In this document: in pieces, positions 17,516 through 24,774 of the stretch
Layout: each line of letters starts with the position of its first letter
Numbering within the stretch: the first letter of the stretch is position 1
Source: Winogradskyella sp.
GTDB lineage: Bacteria; Bacteroidota; Bacteroidia; Flavobacteriales; Flavobacteriaceae
Assembly: GCA_028383925.1 (NCBI GenBank)
Contig: JAOEWO010000004.1
Coordinates: 62,001 to 126,000, forward strand
Length of the DNA: 64,000 bases
Direction: 5' to 3'
Notes under the pieces: model-generated
Databases searched by the model: none
Told to the model about the DNA's origin: nothing
The model's input: the letters and a program-made list of their open reading frames with translations, nothing else
Position numbers and translations under genes: made by a program

Positions 17516-18193
17516 ATGAAACATTATAAATTTATAATAGTCGCTATATCCATAGGCATTTTTTGGTCTTGCGAACCACCTGTAGTTTTTTCAGAACCGC
17601 AACCTAAAGACGTTGATGCCTTAACATTGATTCCCAAACATTTTCAAGGCTCATATTGGTGTGATAAAGATAGTGTAGGCTTATATGTTGACGAACATCT
17701 TATTTATAAGAATAAACTGTTTGACGTAACGGTTTCCCGACAAGAAATAAACGATTCCGAAGATATTACGCTCGTAAATGGACAGTTATTTTCAAAGCGA
17801 TTAAATGACTCATTCCCTGCCTTTGAAAAAAATGGAACTATATTCTCAACGATAACTTTAAAAGATACACTTTTTTCTAATCGAAGAGCTAAAGACGTTT
17901 TAAAATATTCTAAAGGATATTTAGTTCTTAACAATCAAATAAGTACTGCACATTGGGAAGTAAAAATTATAAGCTTAAAACCAGAAGGTTCACTTAGTAT
18001 TTCTAAAGTAAATTATCCTGAAAACCTTACAGAACTAAAAACCATAACTACCGTAAAGATTATTGAACGTAGAGATAGAGAACAGATTTTGGTTTCACCA
18101 ACAAAAACTGAGTTTGACCAGATTTTAGATAAAAATCTGATTTTTACTGGCAATTGTCAGGAGTTTAAGCCAGTTATGTCTTTCGAAAAATAG
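17516..18193 (+). CDS. predicted lipoprotein of unknown function
   Basis: A 225-residue protein with an N-terminal membrane segment and lipobox-like FWSC at about residues 16-19. The rest is beta-rich and soluble with no motif I can name. It begins 20 bp after the baeRF gene and should be co-transcribed with it under the box at 16242. The combination of an eRF-like protein with an envelope lipoprotein has no obvious functional logic. Confidence 0.65.
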   Translation: MKHYKFIIVAISIGIFWSCEPPVVFSEPQPKDVDALTLIPKHFQGSYWCDKDSVGLYVDEHLIYKNKLFDVTVSRQEINDSEDITLVNGQLFSKRLNDSFPAFEKNGTIFSTITLKDTLFSNRRAKDVLKYSKGYLVLNNQISTAHWEVKIISLKPEGSLSISKVNYPENLTELKTITTVKIIERRDREQILVSPTKTEFDQILDKNLIFTGNCQEFKPVMSFEK

Positions 18194-18319
18194 GTTTTGT
18201 AGACTATTCTAAATATTTTGATTGGCTACAATATCTGATAAATCAAAATCATATAAAAAGAGATTCCCAAAAGCAAAGACCCTTAATCTTTTGAGCGCTT
18301 TCAGGAATCCTCTTCAACC

Positions 18320-18369
<50 letters not shown>

Positions 18370-18377
18370 CACTCTAA

Positions 18378-18587
18378 TTATTCTGTATCCATTATACCGA
18401 AACACACTTTTGTGGTTACTCTATACTGAACAACGGTATTATTTTCTACAGTGGCCTGCATATCTTTTACATAAACAGACTTTATATCTTTTACACTTTT
18501 TGAGGCTTCTCTAACCACATTTTTAACCGCATCATCAAAACTTACAGTTGAATTCCCTAATACTTCTATTACTTTTAATACTGACAT
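18378..18587 (-). CDS. dodecin family flavin-binding protein
   Basis: A 69-residue dodecin. The fold pattern is complete: an N-terminal strand (VLKVIEVLGNS), one helix (SFDDAVKNVVREAS) and two strands ending in QYRVTTKV. Dodecins form hollow dodecamers that store or buffer flavins (FMN, riboflavin) or bind calcium, and protect against light- and redox-linked flavin damage. The gene has its own strong regulon promoter (box 18649, TACTTTCG). A flavin buffer in the same regulon as a LOV-like sensor is suggestive. Confidence 0.88.
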   Translation of the reverse strand: MSVLKVIEVLGNSTVSFDDAVKNVVREASKSVKDIKSVYVKDMQATVENNTVVQYRVTTKVCFGIMDTE

Positions 18588-18617
18588 GACTTATATTTTT
18601 TATTGTTAATACAGACA

Positions 18618-18660
18618 CGAAAGTAATTAGAGCTGCATCTTCTAGAAATGACCTAGGTCA
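18618..18660 (-). promoter_or_regulatory. perfect palindrome box and -7 element for dodecin
   Basis: TGACCTAGGTCA is at 18649-18660. On the minus strand TACTTTCG (18625-18618) follows after exactly 23 bp. Confidence 0.7.
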
Positions 18661-18688
18661 ATTTCTCTAATTTTTTCTGTTCATATAA

Positions 18689-18731
18689 TGACGAGGATCA
18701 TTTTCAGTAAGGTTGGCGATTATTACTTTTA
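18689..18731 (+). promoter_or_regulatory. TGAY-N4-RTCA box and -7 element for the LRR gene
   Basis: TGACGAGGATCA is at 18689-18700 and TACTTTTA at 18724-18731, 23 bp downstream. Confidence 0.65.
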
Positions 18732-18758
18732 AATATATAATTCACAAAACCTAAAATC

Positions 18759-20618
18759 ATGCAAAAAAAACTATTCTTTAGCTTAAAACCATTAGTGACA
18801 TTCTGTTCAATAGTAGTGCCTTTTATGGGTTACGCGCAAACCACTTATGTGCCAGATAATTTTTTTGAAAGTTATTTAGAACACCATAATGCAAATGGGG
18901 AAGTTGTGGCTATTGGCGACCCTACAAGTATGGGAAATGGAGTATCAGGCGATGATTATGTACTTACTTCAAGAATTAATACAGTTACTAATTTAAATGT
19001 ATCAGGCAGAAATATTAGTGATTTAACAGGGATTGAAGATTTTATGGCATTGACTGAATTGGATTGTTCTGATAATAATCTAACCAGTTTAAACATTAGC
19101 AGCAATACTGCATTAGCCACCTTGTCTTGCTATTTAAATGACATAACCAATTTAGACCTTAGTAGCAACAGCGTTTTAATGTATGTATCGTGTTATAGTA
19201 ATGAATTGGTTACATTAGATATGAGTGGTAATCCTTTATTAACCTATTTGTCTTGTGACTACAATAGTTTAACAAGTTTAGATGTAAGCACAAATAGTGC
19301 ATTAACGTATTTATCTTGTTTCTTTAATGATTTAACAACTTTAGATATAAGCACCAGTACTTTATTAACAGAACTATATTGTGATAAAAACAATTTAAAT
19401 GCTTTAGACCTTGCCAACAATACTGCTCTAATTCATTTGCAATGTTTCGAGAATAACTTAACCAGTTTGGATGTCAGCAATAATACTCTTTTAGAAGATT
19501 TGTCGTGTCACGATAACAATCTTGATGCGTTAGATGTAAGCAATAATACCCAATTAACGTATTTATCCTGTTATTCCAATAATATTAGCAGTTTAGATGT
19601 TAGCAACAATACTCTACTAACTTACTTTAGATGTTTTTTTAATAATATTAGCAGTTTAGATGTTAGCAATAATCCTGCATTAACGTTTTTAAACTGTCAA
19701 TCTAATAACTTAACCAACTTAAATGTAAAGAATGGAACGAACGAAAATATAACCTATTTCAATGCCAAGTTCAATCCAAATTTAACTTGTATCCAAGTAG
19801 ATGATGTAGCATACAGTGATGTGTATTGGTATAATATTGATTCGCAATCTTATTTTAGTGAGAACTGCGCTGTAGATATAACCTATTTACCCGATAGCAA
19901 TTTTGAGCAAACGTTAATAGATCTTGGATATGATGATGTATTAGATGGTTATGTCCTTACTGCAAACATAAATACTATTTCCGTTTTATATTTGGCTTTT
20001 GAGGGTATTAATGACCTAACAGGAATAGAGGATTTTTCTGCTTTGGAGTCTTTAATTTGCAATGATAATAATTTAAGCGCTTTAGATGTAAGTAACAATT
20101 TAGCTTTAATTTATCTAGCTTGCTATAATAATAACTTGGGCAGTTTAGATGTAAGTAATAATACAGCCTTGACATTTTTGAGTTGTGCTAATAATAATTT
20201 AACTAGCTTAAATGTGCAAAATGGCACTAATTTAAATATTACACCTTCTATTAATTTTAATGCACTTAACAATCCAGACTTGTTTTGCATCCAAGTGGAT
20301 GATGCATTATGGAGCACCGCTAATTGGCCAAATATAGATGACCAATCCTATTTTGATGAGGATTGTGCTTTATCAGTAAGTGAAAATATTCTATCATCTT
20401 CCTTAACCATCTATCCAAATCCTGTTACTGATAATTTAAACATTGATTTAAAAAACAATTTACAGCTAAAATTAGCAACTATTTACAGCATTTCGGGTGT
20501 TTTGGTTATGCAAACCACTAAAACGAAATTCAATCTAGAAGGGTTGCAATCCGGTTTTTACATTTTACAAATTGAAACCAATAGAGGTACTGTACATAAA
20601 AAAATACTAAAAAATTAA
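18759..20618 (+). CDS. secreted leucine-rich-repeat protein with T9SS sorting domain
   Basis: A 619-residue exported protein. Residues 1-27 are the signal peptide (ending GYAQ). Two blocks follow, each opening with VPDNFFE/LPDSNFE and an LTGIEDF cap and then leucine-rich repeats of about 21 residues of the type L(T/S)SLDVSNNTALTYLSC; the first block has about twelve repeats, the second about four. The last 75 residues are a type IX sorting domain (IYPNPVTDNL, LQSGFYILQ, KKILKN). The near-identical repeats also make the DNA repetitive between 19040 and 20220. It is likely a surface binding protein. Confidence 0.85.
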   Translation: MQKKLFFSLKPLVTFCSIVVPFMGYAQTTYVPDNFFESYLEHHNANGEVVAIGDPTSMGNGVSGDDYVLTSRINTVTNLNVSGRNISDLTGIEDFMALTELDCSDNNLTSLNISSNTALATLSCYLNDITNLDLSSNSVLMYVSCYSNELVTLDMSGNPLLTYLSCDYNSLTSLDVSTNSALTYLSCFFNDLTTLDISTSTLLTELYCDKNNLNALDLANNTALIHLQCFENNLTSLDVSNNTLLEDLSCHDNNLDALDVSNNTQLTYLSCYSNNISSLDVSNNTLLTYFRCFFNNISSLDVSNNPALTFLNCQSNNLTNLNVKNGTNENITYFNAKFNPNLTCIQVDDVAYSDVYWYNIDSQSYFSENCAVDITYLPDSNFEQTLIDLGYDDVLDGYVLTANINTISVLYLAFEGINDLTGIEDFSALESLICNDNNLSALDVSNNLALIYLACYNNNLGSLDVSNNTALTFLSCANNNLTSLNVQNGTNLNITPSINFNALNNPDLFCIQVDDALWSTANWPNIDDQSYFDEDCALSVSENILSSSLTIYPNPVTDNLNIDLKNNLQLKLATIYSISGVLVMQTTKTKFNLEGLQSGFYILQIETNRGTVHKKILKN

Positions 20619-20719
20619 GGTGTTGTATGATGTTAAATCTCAACGTATGCTATATGACTTAAAAGGCTTTACCTAAAATAGAAACTCTAATAAGAATCAT
20701 TTAATAAAGGGTACTTGAC

Positions 20720-20762
20720 TGATTTTTATCATTTTAAAACGCTTATAGCATGAGTACTTTTG
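20720..20762 (+). promoter_or_regulatory. TGAY-N4-RTCA box and -7 element for PEP synthase
   Basis: TGATTTTTATCA is at 20720-20731 and TACTTTTG, an exact TAnnTTTG match, is at 20755-20762, 23 bp downstream. Confidence 0.7.
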
Positions 20763-20791
20763 TAATTAAATAACAGGAAAGAATTGAACGT

Positions 20792-23203
20792 ATGAAATCA
20801 CACATTAAGAAATTCAGTGAAATTGGTATAATAGATGTTGCTACTGTAGGTGGTAAAAATGCATCATTAGGTGAGATGTACAACCAATTAACTTCGAAAG
20901 GGGTTCATATTCCCAACGGTTTTGCTACAACTTCATATGCCTTTTGGGAGTTTTTAAAAGACAATAAAATTGAAGAGCCTATAACACAACTACTAACAAA
21001 ACTTAATAGAACAAACTATTCTAATCTAGAAACCATTGGAGAACAAGCTCGAGATCTTATTCTCAGTGGCACATTTTCAACTGCTTTTTCAGAAGACATC
21101 AAGACTTCGTACACCCATTTATGTGGCAAGAATTTGAGGGAAGTTGCAGTAAGAAGTAGTGCCACAGCCGAGGATCTTCCAGATGCTAGTTTTGCAGGAC
21201 AGCACGAAACCTATTTAAATATTAAAGGCGAAAATCAATTATTAGACGCCGTAAAAAAATGCTTTGCATCCTTATATACCAATCGCGCTATAAAATATAG
21301 AGAGGACAAAGGCTTTAAACATCATGATGTTGCTTTATCTGTTGGTGTACAACTTATGGTAAGATCAGATAAAGGATGTTCTGGCGTAGGGTTTACCATC
21401 GAGCCAGAATCTGGTTTCGATAATGTTATTGTACTATCAGGTGTTTGGGGACTAGGTGAAAATATTGTACAGGGTACTGTGAATCCAGATGAATTTTATG
21501 TGTTTAAACCCAGTTTGGCACAAGGCAAATATCCTATAATACAGAAAAAATTGGGCGATAAAAAATTGACGATGGTGTATTCAAATAAACAGCAAGGCAA
21601 AACCATCGTCAATACAAAAACACCTATGGTTAAACAACAACAATTTGTATTGACCGATAAAGAAATTATAAAACTTGCAAATTGGGCCAAACTGATAGAA
21701 GACCATTACCAAAAACCCATGGATATAGAATGGGCTAAAGATGGTATAACTAGTGAGTTGTTTATCATCCAAGCGCGACCAGAAACCGTACATCATATAC
21801 AAAACAAAAACATTCATATAGAATACAAACTCTTAGATAAAGGTAAAATTTTGTCCCAAGGCAATGCTGTAGGTTCTAAAATAACCGTTGGAAAAGCCTG
21901 CTTTTTAAAATCCCCTAAAAATGTGAGTGCTTTAGAACCAAATACCATAATCGTTACCGACACTATTACGCCAGACTGGGATCCGCTATTAAAGCAAGTT
22001 GCAGGTATTGTTACCAATAAAGGTGGCAGAACCAGCCATGCAGCTATTGTAGCTCGTGAGTTAGGTGTGCCTGCAATTGTAGGATGCGGAGATGCTACAC
22101 AAAATATTAAAGATGGCTCCATGATTACGATATCTTGTGCTCAAGGAAAAACGGGATATATTTATAAGGGAGAGCTCGCTTTTAAAAAAAATGAAATTGA
22201 TTTCTCTAATATTAAAATGCCAAAAACAGAAGTGAAAATGATTCTCGCCGATCCAGAAAATGCTTTTCCCTTATCTTTTTATCCTAACAATGGTGTCGGA
22301 CTCTTACGAATGGAGTTTATCATAACCCATAATGTCAAAATTCATCCTATGGCATTGGTGAAATTTGATGAACTAACAGATATTTCCTTAAAAAAAGAAA
22401 TTTCAGAAATCACTGCAACCTATAACCTCAAAACGGACTATTTCGTAGATAAATTATCACAGGGCATTGCAACCATCGCAGCTGCATTTTATCCAAAAGA
22501 AGTGATTGTAAGACTAAGCGATTTTAAAACTAATGAATACGCCAATTTAATAGGTGGAAAGGACTTTGAACCTCATGAAGAAAACCCCATGTTGGGCTTT
22601 AGAGGCGCATCACGTTATTATAACGATTTATACAAAGCAGGTTTTGCGCTAGAATGTAAAGCCATTAAAAAAGTAAGGGAACAGATGGGACTTACAAATC
22701 TAAAAGTGATGATTCCGTTTTGCAGAACCTTAGAAGAAGGTAGAAAAGTAGTAGCTACCATGGCAGAAAACGGACTAAAACAAAGTGAAAATGGATTGGA
22801 AATATATACCATGGTCGAAATTCCTAGCAATGTGATTTTAGCTGAAAAATTTGCCGAGATATTTGATGGCTTTTCTATTGGCTCAAATGACTTAACACAG
22901 CTCACCTTAGGTGTCGATAGAGATTCCGAATTAATGGGACAACTATTTGATGAAAATAACGAAGCCGCAAAACAGATGATTAAGTTGGCTATTCAATCTG
23001 CCAGAAAAACAGAAACCAAAATAGGTTTGTGCGGACAAGCACCAAGCGATTTTCCAGAATTTGCTGCCTTTTTAGTTAAAGAAGGTATAGATAGTATTTC
23101 ATTTAATCCAGATGCCCTGTTACAAGGAATTGAAAATATCAATAAAGCAGAAAAAAGTTTAAACGTCACTAACGACGCCCATGACTTTATTTTTTATCAA
23201 TAA
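20792..23203 (+). CDS. ppsA: phosphoenolpyruvate synthase
   Basis: An 803-residue enzyme that converts pyruvate, ATP and water to PEP, AMP and phosphate. The N-terminal ATP/pyruvate-binding domain starts with GGKNASLGEM and includes RSSATAEDLPDASFAGQ. The swivelling phosphohistidine domain has catalytic His416 in GGRTSHAAI. The C-terminal PEP-binding barrel shows GFRGASRYY, SIGSNDLTQLTLGVDRD and the Cys motif GLCGQAPSD. The length fits PpsA rather than pyruvate phosphate dikinase. It is monocistronic behind a strong regulon box and could redirect pyruvate toward gluconeogenesis or storage during the response. Confidence 0.93.
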   Translation: MKSHIKKFSEIGIIDVATVGGKNASLGEMYNQLTSKGVHIPNGFATTSYAFWEFLKDNKIEEPITQLLTKLNRTNYSNLETIGEQARDLILSGTFSTAFSEDIKTSYTHLCGKNLREVAVRSSATAEDLPDASFAGQHETYLNIKGENQLLDAVKKCFASLYTNRAIKYREDKGFKHHDVALSVGVQLMVRSDKGCSGVGFTIEPESGFDNVIVLSGVWGLGENIVQGTVNPDEFYVFKPSLAQGKYPIIQKKLGDKKLTMVYSNKQQGKTIVNTKTPMVKQQQFVLTDKEIIKLANWAKLIEDHYQKPMDIEWAKDGITSELFIIQARPETVHHIQNKNIHIEYKLLDKGKILSQGNAVGSKITVGKACFLKSPKNVSALEPNTIIVTDTITPDWDPLLKQVAGIVTNKGGRTSHAAIVARELGVPAIVGCGDATQNIKDGSMITISCAQGKTGYIYKGELAFKKNEIDFSNIKMPKTEVKMILADPENAFPLSFYPNNGVGLLRMEFIITHNVKIHPMALVKFDELTDISLKKEISEITATYNLKTDYFVDKLSQGIATIAAAFYPKEVIVRLSDFKTNEYANLIGGKDFEPHEENPMLGFRGASRYYNDLYKAGFALECKAIKKVREQMGLTNLKVMIPFCRTLEEGRKVVATMAENGLKQSENGLEIYTMVEIPSNVILAEKFAEIFDGFSIGSNDLTQLTLGVDRDSELMGQLFDENNEAAKQMIKLAIQSARKTETKIGLCGQAPSDFPEFAAFLVKEGIDSISFNPDALLQGIENINKAEKSLNVTNDAHDFIFYQ

Positions 23204-23336
23204 AAGATTTACTATGGCTTATTATTGATTGTTTCATAAACAACGTTTCTAAAACATCAAAAGTATTACAAAAAGGAATTCTTAACCTCAATAATGGTTA
23301 AGAACACCTCAGCTTTAGAATTATTATATTAGTACT

Positions 23337-23789
23337 TTAAAACATTATTCTATGGTAAACCATATCTTTTAATTCTTTTGGCAGTTCAGACCGAATGTCT
23401 TCTAATTCACCTAATGATGTATACCGTCGTAACATAATAAATGTTGAATAAATATATTTTTCGGCCAAATCGTTGTCATACCCAAAATCATTGATTTCAG
23501 ATGGTGAATCGCAGGTTTTTACCAATGCAATAAAATCGTCCATGGTCTTAACCTTAGGTTTTTTATCCTTTATCTTCCATCCATTAACATAAACAGCTTT
23601 TAGGAACATAGGATATTGGGCAATGAGTTGCAACGATTCTCTTGTAGATATCAACTCGCGTAAACCATGTAAAATGGCAGAAAGTATTCTACCGGCTTTT
23701 TCTGTGTCTTCGTTGAGCATCAATTCTTTTGCGTACTCTTTTATAAAATTGTTTGCTTCAGCAGCATAACTATTAAAATTTAGTGCCAT
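23337..23789 (-). CDS. DUF2267 domain-containing protein
   Basis: A 150-residue soluble helical protein of the DUF2267 family (pattern EYAKEL, AGRILSAILHGLRELIS, LPKELKDMV). The molecular role is unknown. Members often occur next to universal stress, BON and Hsp20 genes, and DUF2267 repeats of some bacteria are stress-induced. It is divergent from exonuclease III and shares with it an unusual symmetric promoter region (23805-23882). Confidence 0.8.
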   Translation of the reverse strand: MALNFNSYAAEANNFIKEYAKELMLNEDTEKAGRILSAILHGLRELISTRESLQLIAQYPMFLKAVYVNGWKIKDKKPKVKTMDDFIALVKTCDSPSEINDFGYDNDLAEKYIYSTFIMLRRYTSLGELEDIRSELPKELKDMVYHRIMF

Positions 23790-23804
23790 AATATTTTCTT
23801 TATA

Positions 23805-23847
23805 TGATTAGAATCATTTCTAACATTACCTGAATGCCTTAAATTTA
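23805..23847 (+). promoter_or_regulatory. TGAY-N4-RTCA box and shared -7 element, rightward (exonuclease III)
   Basis: TGATTAGAATCA is at 23805-23816. The palindromic -7 box TAAATTTA at 23840-23847 lies exactly 23 bp downstream on the plus strand. The same eight bases serve the leftward promoter. Confidence 0.6.
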
Positions 23848-23882
23848 ATACCTATTTAAACCTAATGAAATGATCTTGGTCA
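23840..23882 (-). promoter_or_regulatory. TGAY-N4-RTCA box and shared -7 element, leftward (DUF2267)
   Basis: The box at 23871-23882 reads TGACCAAGATCA on the minus strand. The TAAATTTA box (23847-23840) follows after exactly 23 bp. Confidence 0.65.
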
Positions 23883-23924
23883 GGTCTATATCAATTTTTA
23901 AAAAGATTTTAAACTCTACTTTTT

Positions 23925-24689
23925 ATGAAACTAATATCGTGGAACGTTAACGGACTCAGAGCCATTGTACAAAAAGATTTTTTTGAGGACATAAAAAGAA
24001 TGGATCCAGATGTGCTTTGTTTGCAGGAAACCAAAGCGCAAGATAACGAAGTAACCAAAGCGCTGACCCAATTCTCAAATTACAATATCTACATAAATTC
24101 GGCAGATAAAAAAGGCTATTCTGGTACAGTAATTCTTTCTAAAACCAAACCTATGTCGGTTGTTAATGATATGGATGTTGCAAAACATGATAAAGAAGGG
24201 CGTGTCATTTGCGCCGAATACCCGAATTTTTATTTGGTTAACGTCTATGTACCAAATTCAGGGCAACAATTAGAAAGATTGGATTACCGAAAACAATGGG
24301 ACACAGATTTTCTTAAGTATTTAAAACATCTAGAAAAGAAAAAACCCTTAATCGTGGAAGGTGATTTTAATGTGGCACATCAACCTATTGATCTTAAAAA
24401 CGATAAAGCAAACTACAACAAAACAGCAGGTTACACCCAAATTGAAATTGATGGTATGAATAATTTTATTAAAGCAGGATTTAAGGATGCGTTTAGAAAA
24501 TTATATCCTAATAAAGTAGCTTACACTTATTTGAGCTATCGTTTTAAAGCCAGAGAACGAAATATAGGGTGGCGCATTGATTATTTTTTAATCAGTAAAT
24601 TGTTAGTAGATAAAATTGAAAAGGTTGGAATTCTTATAGAGTATTATGGCTCTGATCATTGCCCAATTAATCTTGAAATTAACCTATAA
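23925..24689 (+). CDS. xth: exodeoxyribonuclease III / AP endonuclease
   Basis: A 254-residue Mg-dependent endonuclease/exonuclease of the ExoIII family that cleaves at abasic sites and degrades 3' ends in base-excision repair. All motifs are present: SWNVNGLRA, LCLQETKA, NVYVPNSG, EGDFNVAH, RWRIDY-like GWRIDYFLIS and GSDHCPI. It follows divergent DUF2267 and precedes the CheB/CheR gene by 85 bp. A truncated relic of a second copy lies at 6072-6284. Confidence 0.92.
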   Translation: MKLISWNVNGLRAIVQKDFFEDIKRMDPDVLCLQETKAQDNEVTKALTQFSNYNIYINSADKKGYSGTVILSKTKPMSVVNDMDVAKHDKEGRVICAEYPNFYLVNVYVPNSGQQLERLDYRKQWDTDFLKYLKHLEKKKPLIVEGDFNVAHQPIDLKNDKANYNKTAGYTQIEIDGMNNFIKAGFKDAFRKLYPNKVAYTYLSYRFKARERNIGWRIDYFLISKLLVDKIEKVGILIEYYGSDHCPINLEINL

Positions 24690-24774
24690 AATGAATAAAA
24701 ATTTATGGAGTACTTATATTTTAAGTATCTTTAATAATCTTAAAAACTACCTCTAAAAAAATAGATCCATCTAT

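Noticed and set aside
19040-20220. CRISPR-like or satellite repeat
   Set aside because: The repetition is the DNA of in-frame leucine-rich repeats with codon-level drift, not repeat-spacer units.
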